Virus record (IMG/VR): IMGVR_UViG_3300042568_001093
Location: 1 to 64,000 of that record
Length of the DNA stretch: 64,000 nucleotides
Reading direction: 5' to 3' (one strand)
Source of the DNA: a virus
A program made the translations under genes and the position numbers. The notes under the pieces are model-generated. The model had not been told where the DNA came from, made no database searches, and was given only the letters and a program-made list of their open reading frames with translations. Shown piece by piece: positions 8,415 to 16,460 of the stretch; position 1 is the stretch's first letter; every line of letters begins with the position of its first letter.

Positions 8415-9497
8415 ATGACAGCTTCTTCAATTGCCCAACAGCGTGTTGGCAATCAGTGGGAACAGTTCTGTGAGTGGGTAACATCCACCAACAACCGTCT
8501 CTATGTCGGTTGGTTTGGTACTCTGATGATCCCTACCCTCCTTGCTGCAACTGTTTGCTTTATTGTTGCCTTTGTTGCTGCGCCTCCGGTAGATATTGAC
8601 GGCATCCGTGAGCCTGTTGCTGGTTCGCTAATGTATGGCAATAACATCATTTCTGGTGCTGTTGTTCCTAGTTCGAACGCAATCGGACTTCACTTCTACC
8701 CTATTTGGGAAGCTGCTTCGCTAGACGAATGGCTTTACAATGGCGGTCCCTATCAACTGGTGGTTTTCCACTTCCTCATTGGCGTATTTAGCTACATGGG
8801 TCGGGAATGGGAACTTTCTTACCGACTTGGTATGCGTCCTTGGATTTGTGTTGCCTACAGCGCACCCGTGGCTGCTGCTACTGCAGTGTTCCTCGTATAT
8901 CCATTTGGACAAGGTTCCTTCTCTGATGGAATGCCTCTTGGCATTTCAGGTACATTTAACTACATGCTTGTTTTCCAGGCGGAGCATAATATCCTCATGC
9001 ACCCCTTCCATATGCTTGGGGTGGCTGGTGTATTTGGTGGTTCTCTTTTCTCTGCTATGCATGGATCTTTGGTCACTAGTTCGCTCGTTCGTGAAACCAC
9101 AGAAGTAGAGAGTCAAAACTATGGATACAAATTCGGACAAGAAGAAGAGACTTACAACATCGTTGCAGCCCACGGCTACTTCGGACGTCTCATCTTCCAA
9201 TACGCATCCTTCAACAACTCTCGCAGTCTTCATTTCTTCTTGGCTGCTTGGCCTGTTGTTGGTATTTGGTTCGCTGCTCTGGGAGTTAGCACGATGGCCT
9301 TCAACTTGAATGGTTTTAACTTTAACCAATCATTGCTTGATAATAACGGTCACGTAATTAACACCTGGGCAGATATCCTCAACCGCGCTGGTCTTGGTTT
9401 TGAGGTGATGCACGAGCGCAATGCTCACAACTTCCCTCTCGATCTTGCGGCCGCAGAAACCACCCCCGTGGCTCTCAAGGCTCCGGTTATTGGTTGA
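8415..9497 (+). CDS. psbA: Photosystem II D1 protein
   Basis: 360 residues, full length and intact. D1 is the reaction-centre subunit that binds P680, pheophytin, the secondary quinone and the Mn cluster in the thylakoid membrane; phage copies replace photodamaged host D1 during infection. Typical segments are [44 protein letters not shown] and [13 protein letters not shown], followed by a C-terminal extension ([15 protein letters not shown]) removed after the conserved Ala in LDLA. It has its own promoter and terminator and carries no intron. The large open frames inside it on both strands are shadows. Confidence 0.99.
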   Translation: MTASSIAQQRVGNQWEQFCEWVTSTNNRLYVGWFGTLMIPTLLAATVCFIVAFVAAPPVDIDGIREPVAGSLMYGNNIISGAVVPSSNAIGLHFYPIWEAASLDEWLYNGGPYQLVVFHFLIGVFSYMGREWELSYRLGMRPWICVAYSAPVAAATAVFLVYPFGQGSFSDGMPLGISGTFNYMLVFQAEHNILMHPFHMLGVAGVFGGSLFSAMHGSLVTSSLVRETTEVESQNYGYKFGQEEETYNIVAAHGYFGRLIFQYASFNNSRSLHFFLAAWPVVGIWFAALGVSTMAFNLNGFNFNQSLLDNNGHVINTWADILNRAGLGFEVMHERNAHNFPLDLAAAETTPVALKAPVIG

Positions 9498-9523
9498 CAT
9501 TACTCAGAAGATCTGATATCATT

Positions 9524-9570
9524 GTCCTAGAGACTCGGGATTATTCCCCTGTCCCTAGGACCTTTTTTTT
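9524..9570 (+). terminator. Terminator after psbA
   Basis: Stem GTCCTAG / CTAGGAC (9524-9530, 9555-9561) with an inner GGG/CCC pairing, followed by eight T. It also sets the start of the next gene, because any start before it would place the hairpin inside the coding region. Confidence 0.85.
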
Positions 9571-9577
9571 ATTTAAT

Positions 9578-9901
9578 ATGTGGTTATTCACCCCTAAAGG
9601 ATTTATTTCTGTTGTTGCAGATAAAAGCAATGTGAAAGGAGACGGATTGCTTGTCCGAGCAAGAAACAAATCCCATCTAGATGAGATTCGTGAATATCTC
9701 TCCTGCGATCCGTTTGAAGTCCAGGTTAGTGACTATGCCTGGAGAGCATGGACCACTCGACTGAATATTTCTATGTTTGTCATGTCCCATATCGCCTCGA
9801 TGGATTATACAAACTTTAAAAACGAGATTCATGACCATGAGTATCACGATGCTTGCCTAGGAGTCTGGGAAGAAATGTGGAAATATCAACATAAACTCTG
9901 A
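9578..9901 (+). CDS. Conserved cyanophage-type small protein
   Basis: 107 residues from ATG 9578. A longer TTG-start frame from 9494 would run through the psbA terminator and is rejected. The protein begins MWLFTPKGFISVVAD and has a mixed beta-alpha pattern ending in an acidic/aromatic helix (HDACLGVWEEMWKYQ). Small soluble proteins of this type occur next to psbA in cyanophages in my recollection, without known function. Confidence 0.75.
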   Translation: MWLFTPKGFISVVADKSNVKGDGLLVRARNKSHLDEIREYLSCDPFEVQVSDYAWRAWTTRLNISMFVMSHIASMDYTNFKNEIHDHEYHDACLGVWEEMWKYQHKL

Positions 9902-9937
9902 TAAATCGATTAAGTTATCTAATATAGGAGATTATCT

Positions 9938-10177
9938 ATGCAACACTCTATGTACTATTATTACGGACTTCTTATTGTATTTGGAGTTGTTGCATATATG
10001 ATCATTGTCGATAAAAACGTAGCAGCATACATCATCCTTCTTGGCAAACTTGCCAAATTAAAAGTTTCTAGGTTCTGGTTTTGGTTAAAGTTTTATCCAC
10101 GTCTTCGCTTTGATACCTTTTGGTTGAAAAGAAAGTCAAAGAAAGTATTAAATGCAATCAAATCAGAACAATCCTAG
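9938..10177 (+). CDS. Small membrane protein
   Basis: 79 residues. One clear transmembrane segment near the N-terminus (YYGLLIVFGVVAYMIIVD) is followed by an aromatic and basic tail. TAGGAG lies at a good distance before ATG 9938. No family recognised; location in the host inner membrane is inferred. Confidence 0.65.
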   Translation: MQHSMYYYYGLLIVFGVVAYMIIVDKNVAAYIILLGKLAKLKVSRFWFWLKFYPRLRFDTFWLKRKSKKVLNAIKSEQS

Positions 10178-10210
10178 GTTAAAATATTAAGGTAACTTGT
10201 AAAGGCCATT

Positions 10211-10384
10211 ATGCTCCAAGAAGAATGGATCGAACTCAATGAAATGCATGCTAAAATCGGTAATAATCGGCTTACTTCTTTCTCCTCTGATTTTCTGGAG
10301 AGATATTCTGAACTTTTCGCAAAATCTCTCCAAGGTAAGGGCGACCCAACTCCCGGCAATGGACCCAACGACCTCTTGGTATGA
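10211..10384 (+). CDS. Short hypothetical protein
   Basis: 57 residues from ATG 10211, beginning MLQEEWIELNEMHAKI and ending PGNGPNDLLV. Helical N-terminus. It overlaps the next short gene by 26 bases in a different frame. Support is only the open frame and the tight gene packing. Confidence 0.45.
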   Translation: MLQEEWIELNEMHAKIGNNRLTSFSSDFLERYSELFAKSLQGKGDPTPGNGPNDLLV

Positions 10385-10490
10385 GTGGCATTCTTACCTA
10401 GAGTGCTGTCAAAGTCTCGGCATACAACCTTCATTAAGAAGATTCATGGCATATAACGCCTATTTTAAGGAGGTAATGGGAAATGTTTAA
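10359..10490 (+). CDS. Short hypothetical protein
   Basis: 43 residues starting MDPTTSWYEWHSYLECC, with a natural-looking amphipathic composition. The frame is open further upstream (to 10239), but that part would overlay the 57-residue gene, so the internal ATG at 10359 is preferred. Its stop overlaps the next start (10483). Confidence 0.5.
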   Translation: MDPTTSWYEWHSYLECCQSLGIQPSLRRFMAYNAYFKEVMGNV

Positions 10491-10635
10491 AACATTATTC
10501 CTACTTGGTAATCTATCTAAAAGAATCGATGATATTGAGAAAAAAATTGAGGAAATTCGTTACGATCTCATGATTCTCAATATTAAATCAAGACAAGAAC
10601 ACGAATCACTTAAAGATTTTTTCCTTGGAGAGTAA
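10483..10635 (+). CDS. Short coiled-coil protein
   Basis: 50 residues starting MFKTLFLLGNLSKRIDD. Residues ~12-45 form a charged heptad helix (IDDIEKKIEEIRYDLMIL). AAGGAGG lies about 11 bases before ATG 10483. Gaps and overlaps to its neighbours are of only a few bases, so it belongs to one operon. Function unknown. Confidence 0.6.
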   Translation: MFKTLFLLGNLSKRIDDIEKKIEEIRYDLMILNIKSRQEHESLKDFFLGE

Positions 10636-10637
10636 TT

Positions 10638-10856
10638 ATGTATGAAGATCTAAGCGCATTTGAACGTGCATTGGCTCGATTTGGCGATAAAGTAGCTCTT
10701 ATTGCCGGATTAGAAATCGCGGATAAAATGTCCCCAGAAGACGCCTATCAAGAGATCAAAAAACTCTATAAAGGTCTAAAGAAACTACGTAAGAAAGAAC
10801 GTAGCATCTGGGAATCGGACAATGACTCTGATGATTTTGAATCAAGCGATAACTAA
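10638..10856 (+). CDS. Small acidic helical protein
   Basis: 72 residues, mostly helical: MYEDLSAFERALARFGDKV, then a KKLYKGLKKLRKKERS basic patch and an acidic tail. GGAGAG precedes the ATG. Two bases separate it from the preceding gene, and its end overlaps the bilin reductase start by 35 bases. Unknown function. Confidence 0.7.
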   Translation: MYEDLSAFERALARFGDKVALIAGLEIADKMSPEDAYQEIKKLYKGLKKLRKKERSIWESDNDSDDFESSDN

Positions 10857-11493
10857 TGTATTCCCTGACTGGAGGATGACCAATGAGTTCCCCTCCGGTC
10901 TTTCTTTTATGGAAACATCGGGTAATGCCACTATAGTCTCTAGGACTTGGGACGGAGATGGGATCAGAAGGGCAAGATTATGCCAATTATCCGTTCCAGA
11001 AAAGTTTTATGCAGAGACTTTGGTCATTTATCCATGGGAAATGTCCGAGGCGCCTATATTTGGATGCGAATATCTACGAATTGGTGGGAAAAAGTACTTT
11101 GGGGGTATCGATTTCCACCCTCTTGCCCAGACTGATGAGTATTTGAGAGAGTACATTGACAATTATCTCGATGATATGCCCGATACAGAGGCTGAAACCT
11201 CAAAGTTTTATGATTTAAAGCAATACTTTTCACAAAAATTTTGGTTTAAGAAGAAAGGATATGATTTTTATAACAATTTTTACTCAACCGCGGAAGAATA
11301 TCTGGTAAGATATAAGCTTCTACTCGAGGAGATGGAACCAACCCACTCCATGTTAGGACTTCATAAGAAATATGACCTTCATATGGGAGATCATGACCCA
11401 GCTCATGGGATCTTAAAGGCCTATTTCTCCGAAAAATTTGCTGATTTTTACATTAGAAAGTTTCTTTTTGACTTAATGGACGAGGATTTATGA
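10822..11493 (+). CDS. Ferredoxin-dependent bilin reductase (PebS/PcyA family)
   Basis: 223 residues. Members reduce biliverdin to light-harvesting bilins such as phycoerythrobilin or phycocyanobilin using photosynthetic ferredoxin. ETLVIYPWEMSEAPIFG and KKYFGGIDFHPL match the core of the family, with D97 at the position of the catalytic Asp of the central sheet. HDPAHGILKAYFSEKF matches the conserved C-terminal block (D192). By length it is close to phage PebS, but PebA, PebB, PcyA or PcyX specificity cannot be decided by eye. No heme oxygenase gene lies in the window. ATG 10822 overlaps the previous gene; ATG 10876 is an alternative but sits too close to its GGAGG. Confidence 0.85.
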   Translation: MTLMILNQAITNVFPDWRMTNEFPSGLSFMETSGNATIVSRTWDGDGIRRARLCQLSVPEKFYAETLVIYPWEMSEAPIFGCEYLRIGGKKYFGGIDFHPLAQTDEYLREYIDNYLDDMPDTEAETSKFYDLKQYFSQKFWFKKKGYDFYNNFYSTAEEYLVRYKLLLEEMEPTHSMLGLHKKYDLHMGDHDPAHGILKAYFSEKFADFYIRKFLFDLMDEDL

Positions 11494-11891
11494 AAGTTGT
11501 TGTACGATCTGATATTTACGCTCAAATTAAGCCTAAAAAGGTCCTCGAGTTACGTGAATTGGTTAATTCACCTGACAAACATTCATATTACTCATTTAAA
11601 AACAATGTATCTAATGGATGCGGATATGATCTTGATCTAGGTGAGCAAGTTTTATACGCTGCCAAGACCCTCAGATTTACCAATACAGAAGTCCTCGCTT
11701 TCCTAGAAAAATCTATCAAAATCGTAGAAAATACTGAACAATATACCGAATACCTGCTTAATGATACCTTTGGAGAGAAAAAATTTGTAATAAATCCTCC
11801 AGGGACTATTAGATTTTACTCACAAGATCTAATTTGTTTTTATAATGGAAAAAACTGGAGAAAACTTGACAAATCAACTGTTCACATTTAA
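11490..11891 (+). CDS. Hypothetical protein between bilin reductase and Dam-like genes
   Basis: 133 residues, unrecognised. Four-base ATGA overlap with the bilin reductase stop shows translational coupling. Soluble, with a beta-rich C-terminus (FYSQDLICFYNGKNWRKL). No motif of a known enzyme; its 3' end overlaps the next gene. Confidence 0.65.
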   Translation: MKVVVRSDIYAQIKPKKVLELRELVNSPDKHSYYSFKNNVSNGCGYDLDLGEQVLYAAKTLRFTNTEVLAFLEKSIKIVENTEQYTEYLLNDTFGEKKFVINPPGTIRFYSQDLICFYNGKNWRKLDKSTVHI

Positions 11892-12675
11892 GTATCCAGG
11901 CCGAGAACCCAAGTTTCTTGATGAATTTTTAATTCAAAGACCGGATATATTAGATTTCTACATCTATGATGTGAATTTAACCACAGGGAGTCTTTTATAC
12001 CAATCTAAGGGTGGAATTGGGGTGACAAAAGAACCCTATATAGCAAAAATGCATCAGTGGATAAAAACATCTACGGTTTCATCTACCTTGTCCCATGCAT
12101 ATACAACTAGATTTAGAGATGATATTGGCAAATGGCGATATGTAAAACTCAAAGAGCAATTTAATGAATACGAGGACAAATTAAGTACGTGGGAGAGATG
12201 CGCTGAGCTCTATTTGTTATGGGTTGGGTCTAATTTTACTCATAGGTATAGAGATAAGGGATATGATGGCATATTTTTTCCTACAAAACTTAAAACCGAC
12301 CAACTTATAAACGCTTCGCGTATAAGTCGCGAGAAAAACCTACTTTTTAGGGAAGAGGACTTTTTTTCCTTTAGAGAAGGAGTGATAAATGATAATGTTA
12401 TAGTATACGCGCATCTTCCAAGAGAATATGGACGTTTTGGAGCCGGATGGATGTGGAATGAAGCCAAATTCCACCAATTTATAAGAGTTATTAATGAACT
12501 CTCAAGTTTAAAAAGGAAAGTATTAATATCCGCCTCATATGAGTTAAGAGGGAGAGTAGATATAGATTATAAACAATATTTTAAAGAAATGGACCATCTA
12601 GTAATTCCAGAGTTTAAAGAATCTAGATTACTCGCCGGTGCTAGTAACTCAGATATATACCTTTTTAACTTTTAA
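11845..12675 (+). CDS. Dam-like (D12 class) adenine methyltransferase relative lacking catalytic motifs
   Basis: 276 residues. The central part (AELYLLWVGSNFTHRYRD, KGYDGIFFP, then EDFFSF) matches the D12-class segment seen in T4 Dam (LYVLHFHGFSNMIRINDKG). KVLISASYE and the C-terminal SDIYLFNF match the LSNS-like and EVYIFN parts. However, the AdoMet loop FxGxG is missing after YPGREPKFL, and the catalytic DPPY is replaced by AHLP. It is therefore probably not an active methylase, and may bind DNA or block host enzymes. ATG 11845 overlaps the previous gene by 47 bases; TTG 11869, preceded by GGAG, is an alternative start. The family link is by eye. Confidence 0.6.
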   Translation: MEKTGENLTNQLFTFKYPGREPKFLDEFLIQRPDILDFYIYDVNLTTGSLLYQSKGGIGVTKEPYIAKMHQWIKTSTVSSTLSHAYTTRFRDDIGKWRYVKLKEQFNEYEDKLSTWERCAELYLLWVGSNFTHRYRDKGYDGIFFPTKLKTDQLINASRISREKNLLFREEDFFSFREGVINDNVIVYAHLPREYGRFGAGWMWNEAKFHQFIRVINELSSLKRKVLISASYELRGRVDIDYKQYFKEMDHLVIPEFKESRLLAGASNSDIYLFNF

Positions 12676-12676
12676 C

Positions 12677-13003
12677 ATGGGAAAGCATTTTTTACTCAAT
12701 ATTTATGGCGTCGATGCCCTATTACTAACCGAGATGGACGGTTTTATAGATTTCATCAGACCCATGTTAGATGAATGTATGGCAGAGGTCGTAGGCGAGT
12801 CATCTCATAAATTCGAACCTGGAGGATATACATATCTGGCCCTACTTAGCACATCGCATTTCTCAATTCATACTTGGCCAGAGGATAATTGCGCAGCAAT
12901 TGATATGTTCTCATGCGGCGAAATACTTTCCGACGCTTTAATTTCTTATGTGGTTAAATATTTCTCTCCAGAGAACTATGATATTAAAATGATCAAACGA
13001 TGA
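12677..13003 (+). CDS. speD: S-adenosylmethionine decarboxylase
   Basis: 108 residues from ATG 12677. This pyruvoyl enzyme makes decarboxylated AdoMet for spermidine synthesis. STSHFSIHTWPE carries S60 (the residue converted to the pyruvoyl group) and H65, and C80 lies in IDMFSCG. The Ser-His-Cys spacing is that of bacterial short SpeD. The residue before the cleavage serine is Thr rather than the usual Glu. Polyamines may help neutralise packaged DNA. It starts one base after the Dam-like gene stop. Confidence 0.92.
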   Translation: MGKHFLLNIYGVDALLLTEMDGFIDFIRPMLDECMAEVVGESSHKFEPGGYTYLALLSTSHFSIHTWPEDNCAAIDMFSCGEILSDALISYVVKYFSPENYDIKMIKR

Positions 13004-13009
13004 TATAAT
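13004..13009 (+). promoter_or_regulatory. TATAAT box before the 47-residue basic protein
   Basis: TATAAT at 13004-13009, 24 bases before ATG 13033 and just after the speD stop. No clear -35 hexamer 17 bases upstream. Confidence 0.4.
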
Positions 13010-13032
13010 ATATGGGTAATTAATTGCATACT

Positions 13033-13176
13033 ATGGCAAGAGTCACCATCAAAAACGGCAAAAAACTTATTCTAACTGTTCCTAAGTCCACCCGCCAAGG
13101 ACGTTCACGTAATACAAAATTGGCCGCTACTAGTCGTAACGGCGCAAAGAAGAGATATAGAGGTCAAGGACGTTAA
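13033..13176 (+). CDS. Very short basic protein
   Basis: 47 residues starting MARVTIKNGKKLILTVPKS, with many Arg/Lys (RQGRSRNTK, KKRYRGQGR). I recall near-identical tiny basic proteins in marine cyanophages; none has a known role. The composition suggests nucleic-acid binding. It has its own TATAAT box. Confidence 0.75.
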   Translation: MARVTIKNGKKLILTVPKSTRQGRSRNTKLAATSRNGAKKRYRGQGR

Positions 13177-13184
13177 GTCCTATT

Positions 13185-14849
13185 TTATTCCGCCATAGTG
13201 GTACGCATAACGCGTACTTCTATTTCGGCATTATTTGCCACTGTTTCGGAAGTGGGGGTAAGAGTTAAGATAACATTACCCCCAGACACAGCAGCATCAA
13301 GAAGGCCAACTATCGAGGAACTATATACCGAGGCATATTCTGTCATATAGACAGTTGAACCTGCGTGAAGAAGTAGGACCTCTGCTGAATGGTAATTAGA
13401 TCCCTGCTTCATTTGAACTAAATACTTACCAGTTACAAAAGACGTAGAAGAATAGGAACTAATAGTAGAAGTCACACTGGATCCAGCAGTAATAGTTACT
13501 AAGGAAGTTTGTAACTGTGCGTTTTGCTCATAAGTACCGAGACCATTAGGAGCTGCTTCTAAAGTAAGTGAGTCTTCGACACTCGCAGTTCCGTTAAAGG
13601 TGGCGGATCCTTCTACAGTTAAACTTCCAGCGGCTACTATATCGCCATCTTTATCTACACTAAACTTACTTACAGAACCAACTTGAAGATCTAATAAGAG
13701 AGAATCAGCAGCTGAAAATACGTCGGTTACATCTACCTTAACAGCTGTTTCAAGAGCTCCAGATGTAAAGGAAACATTACTTGTAATTTCTCCTAGAGCA
13801 TCAATAGAGAAGTTCTTTCCTGCACCTCCAGAAATATTTAGGAGTTTGGACCCTGCAGCAAAGGATGTTTCTGTAATCTGAAGATCGATTCCAGTATATG
13901 TAATCGAACCATTTGCCCAAGTAGCCGATCCGTAGATTACTGTATCTTCAGATACTCCAGCAACAGTCAATGCAGCTTCAATAGTACCTGTGTTAAGCGC
14001 TAGAGCTCCATCCTTACGGACTAAAAACTTAGATGAAGAACCTACTGATATATTGATTAACTCAGATGAAGAAGCTGAGGCGGAATCAGTGATATTCGCA
14101 TCAATTAACGAGAATGATGTTGATACATCATTCCAAGTTTGTAGTATATCAATAGCCGGAGTAGACGCAGTTAACGCAGCAGTTGGTTGAAGTTTGATAT
14201 ACTTAACTTCGACGCCACCCTTAGTTCCTGTAAAGATAGGGGAAGAGGAATCGGAAGTAGAAGAAGAACCGGAATAGGTTGCATCAAGTAGGAACGTAAA
14301 ATTACCAGTTGAGTCTTGATAACCAAAGAATCCTTTCTTTGCAGTAGAACTTACATAATTAAACTCAACACCTAAATCTTGATCTAGGTCTCTAAGAGGA
14401 TTTAAGGTAAAGAAGTCTCCACCTGCAGAAGACTCGGACAATCCTGTTACCTGAGGACCTCCAAAAGATGCAGAGATCGTAATAGTTCTATAATCTGAAC
14501 TGGTTGGATCTACTTCTTTGCTAAGTACATAGTAAGTAGTTCCAGCTGTGAGACCAGTAATATCACCGGAGTCATAAGTAATTGCGTCTCCGATTGCAAT
14601 ATCACTAAATGCTTCGGCAAGGAATTTAATTCTATCTCCTACCACGGCTTCTGCCGCGATAGTTTGACCGGCATTTCCTAGACTGATAACTGGGTCAATA
14701 GACGAAATAGTTCTTGTATCAACAATAGTCGATACACCACGTACGGTTAGATCATTTACCGTAACATTTCTATTTCCGTCAACAAACGGTAAGCCATTTA
14801 CGCTAATACCGTGTTTTACATCAAATTTTTTGTAAGTGGCTGTAGCCAT
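13185..14849 (-). CDS. Fibre-like virion protein
   Basis: 554 residues, rich in S, T, A and G with many short beta repeats; KFLVRKDGAL-like and KFSVDKDGD-like units recur. The N-terminus (MATATYKKFDVKHGISVNG) resembles that of the tail fibre at 60904 (RRFNVRHGLSAG), a likely attachment peptide. The last ~85 residues (GKYLVQMKQG, then VMRTTMAE) resemble the C-terminus of the 669-residue fibre at 58847. It is far from the other virion genes and convergent with the upstream plus-strand genes. AGTTTAAAG lies on its strand at 14878-14886. Confidence 0.75.
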   Translation of the reverse strand: MATATYKKFDVKHGISVNGLPFVDGNRNVTVNDLTVRGVSTIVDTRTISSIDPVISLGNAGQTIAAEAVVGDRIKFLAEAFSDIAIGDAITYDSGDITGLTAGTTYYVLSKEVDPTSSDYRTITISASFGGPQVTGLSESSAGGDFFTLNPLRDLDQDLGVEFNYVSSTAKKGFFGYQDSTGNFTFLLDATYSGSSSTSDSSSPIFTGTKGGVEVKYIKLQPTAALTASTPAIDILQTWNDVSTSFSLIDANITDSASASSSELINISVGSSSKFLVRKDGALALNTGTIEAALTVAGVSEDTVIYGSATWANGSITYTGIDLQITETSFAAGSKLLNISGGAGKNFSIDALGEITSNVSFTSGALETAVKVDVTDVFSAADSLLLDLQVGSVSKFSVDKDGDIVAAGSLTVEGSATFNGTASVEDSLTLEAAPNGLGTYEQNAQLQTSLVTITAGSSVTSTISSYSSTSFVTGKYLVQMKQGSNYHSAEVLLLHAGSTVYMTEYASVYSSSIVGLLDAAVSGGNVILTLTPTSETVANNAEIEVRVMRTTMAE

Positions 14850-14877
14850 AACAACTTATGCTCTATATCTCTTGTAT

Positions 14878-14917
14878 CTTTAAACTAGAGATAATTATGG
14901 AATTTACCTGGTATAAT
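14878..14917. promoter_or_regulatory. Divergent control region
   Basis: Minus strand: AGTTTAAAG at 14878-14886, 29 bases before the fibre-like gene start. Plus strand: TATAAT at 14912-14917, 24 bases before ATG 14941. No clear plus-strand -35. Confidence 0.45.
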
Positions 14918-14940
14918 TGTTTAGTAATCTAAAGATTTTT

Positions 14941-15363
14941 ATGTATTTTGCAGCAGCAATCCAAGCAGTAAATGCAGGTTTGAAAAAAAGTAATGAAATT
15001 GGCACTAAGATGAACATCGCGGTTGTTGATCGTGGTGGGAATTTGGTTGCCTTTGCCCGTGAAGATGGGGCATGGGTGGGAAGCGTGGACATCTCTATTA
15101 AGAAAGCTCGCACAGCAACATTTTTTGACATGGAGACTCAAGAAATTGGAAAACTATCTCAACCGGGTGGTAGTCTGTATAATATTGAACATTCTAACAA
15201 TGGTCTTATTACTTTTCCTGGCGGGGTCCCTCTAACTACTCCAGATGGTGTTATTCTTGGTGGTGTAGGTGTTTCCGGCTCGACAGTAGAGGATGATTTT
15301 GCGGTGGCCCAAGCAGCAGTTGAAGGTTTCAAGACTGCTTTTGTTGAAACAACCGAAAATTAA
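14941..15363 (+). CDS. GlcG/HbpS (heme-binding, DUF336) family protein
   Basis: 140 residues. [19 protein letters not shown] is the family signature, followed by [26 protein letters not shown] and [11 protein letters not shown], all in the order of GlcG/HbpS proteins. Members are small alpha-beta proteins, some of which bind heme. Role in the phage is unknown; heme breakdown supplies biliverdin, the substrate of the bilin reductase at 10822, but this link is speculative. ATG 14941 follows a TATAAT box and is preferred to the upstream TTG at 14917. Confidence 0.85.
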   Translation: MYFAAAIQAVNAGLKKSNEIGTKMNIAVVDRGGNLVAFAREDGAWVGSVDISIKKARTATFFDMETQEIGKLSQPGGSLYNIEHSNNGLITFPGGVPLTTPDGVILGGVGVSGSTVEDDFAVAQAAVEGFKTAFVETTEN

Positions 15364-15396
15364 GGTTAAAGATATGGGACTTTAACGTCCCTTTCT

Positions 15397-15470
15397 GCCA
15401 CTATAGCTCAGCTGGATAGAGCAACGGTTTTGTAAACCGTAGGTCGTCGGTTCAAGTCCGACTTGTGGCT
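15397..15470 (+). tRNA. tRNA-Thr(TGT)
   Basis: Cloverleaf with anticodon TGT at 15431-15433, T arm GTCGG-TTCAAGT-CCGAC, and acceptor GCCACTA against TTGTGGC with one T-T mismatch. CCA is encoded directly after (15471-15473), with the next tRNA starting at the following base. Confidence 0.9.
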
Positions 15471-15473
15471 CCA

Positions 15474-15547
15474 CGGGATATAGCGCAGCTTGGTAGCGCG
15501 GATGCTTTGGGAGCATTAGGTCGCGGGTTCGAATCCTGCTATCCCGA
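15474..15547 (+). tRNA. tRNA-Pro(TGG)
   Basis: Acceptor CGGGATA pairs fully with TATCCCG. Anticodon TGG at 15508-15510 in loop TTTGGGA. T arm GCGGG-TTCGAAT-CCTGC. Starts immediately after the CCA of tRNA-Thr. Confidence 0.92.
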
Positions 15548-15551
15548 TATT

Positions 15552-16226
15552 ATGGAACTAAATAGACGTTACTTTGGTAAAACTATTGTTTTTTGCCTTC
15601 CAGGATCTCATTATTCTGGGAGGTTTTTAGTACGATTTACTCAACTCCTATTAGATTGTAGACAAATTGGAATAAATACTATCATCTCCCAAGATTATAG
15701 TTCCATGGTTAACTACGCTAGGTGTAAAGTAATGGGTGCAAATGTCACCCGTGGCAAGTACCAAGTTCCATTTGGAGGGGCAATAGAATATGACTACATG
15801 ATGTGGATTGATAGTGATATTGCATTCACCTCAGCGGATTTTTTTAAACTCCTTGAGCAGGACAGAGATATAGTCTCTGGTTGGTATATTCAACCCGGAG
15901 GATTAACTCCTATTGTTGAAAAAATGGATGATGAATATTTCAAATCTCATGGATATTTTGAATTTATCTCCGAAGATGCCATGAGTAAACGTAATTCGCT
16001 ATTTAAAGCTGATTATGTTGGTTTTGGTTGGGTGCTAATAAAACGAGGCGTGTTTGAATCCATCTCCTATCCATGGTTTGCGCCAAAACTTATAAAAATA
16101 GGTGAAGATTTAGAAGATGTATGTTCAGAAGATGTCTCCTTCTGCATCGATGCAAAAAATGCTGGTTATGACATATGGGTTGATCCAAAAATCCGAGTGG
16201 GCCATGAAAAGGTATTGACCATCTGA
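15552..16226 (+). CDS. GT-A fold glycosyltransferase
   Basis: 224 residues from ATG 15552; the frame is open further upstream but only because it runs through tRNA-Pro. MMWIDSDIAF places a DxD metal and nucleotide-sugar binding motif at D87-D89. GFGWVLIKRGVF and SEDVSFCIDAKNAGYDIW, then DPKIRVGHEK, are the acceptor-side motifs of family 2-like transferases. Proteins of this kind are common in cyanophages with unknown acceptor. It may modify virion protein or host surface sugar. It differs in fold from the DNA glycosyltransferase at 5915. Confidence 0.8.
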   Translation: MELNRRYFGKTIVFCLPGSHYSGRFLVRFTQLLLDCRQIGINTIISQDYSSMVNYARCKVMGANVTRGKYQVPFGGAIEYDYMMWIDSDIAFTSADFFKLLEQDRDIVSGWYIQPGGLTPIVEKMDDEYFKSHGYFEFISEDAMSKRNSLFKADYVGFGWVLIKRGVFESISYPWFAPKLIKIGEDLEDVCSEDVSFCIDAKNAGYDIWVDPKIRVGHEKVLTI

Positions 16227-16255
16227 GGATTTTCTGATAGAATATAGAGGTCAAT

Positions 16256-16329
16256 GTCTCAATAGCTCAGATGGATAGAGCATCTGCCTTCTAAGCAGTT
16301 TGTCGGGGGTTCAAGTCCCTCTTGAGACG
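16256..16329 (+). tRNA. tRNA-Arg(TCT)
   Basis: Acceptor GTCTCAA/TTGAGAC fully paired. Anticodon TCT at 16290-16292. T arm GGGGG-TTCAAGT-CCCTC with one wobble. Reads AGA/AGG, codons this AT-rich genome uses. Confidence 0.92.
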
Positions 16330-16333
16330 CCTC

Positions 16334-16405
16334 GCGGGGTTAGTTCAGCGGTAGAACGCTATCCTTCCAAGTTAGATGTCGTCGGTTCGATTCCGATACC
16401 CCGCT
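16334..16405 (+). tRNA. tRNA-Gly(TCC)
   Basis: Acceptor GCGGGGT/ACCCCGC. Anticodon TCC at 16366-16368. T arm GTCGG-TTCGATT-CCGAT. Four bases after tRNA-Arg. Confidence 0.92.
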
Positions 16406-16406
16406 T

Positions 16407-16437
16407 GAGAAGAGACAATAAGTCCCTCTTCTCTTTT
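16407..16437 (+). terminator. Terminator after the Arg-Gly tRNA pair
   Basis: GAGAAGAG / CTCTTCTC stem followed by TTTTGTT. Confidence 0.7.
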
Positions 16438-16460
16438 GTTCTTACAATTATTAAGAAAGT

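Noticed and set aside
8721-9329. Open frames on both strands within psbA
   Set aside because: psbA is complete and highly conserved; the frames are by-products.
9494-9577. TTG-start extension of the gene after psbA
   Set aside because: Would include the psbA terminator hairpin; ATG 9578 follows it directly.
15465-15551. Upstream extension of the glycosyltransferase frame
   Set aside because: Runs through tRNA-Pro; the ATG right after the tRNA is the natural start.
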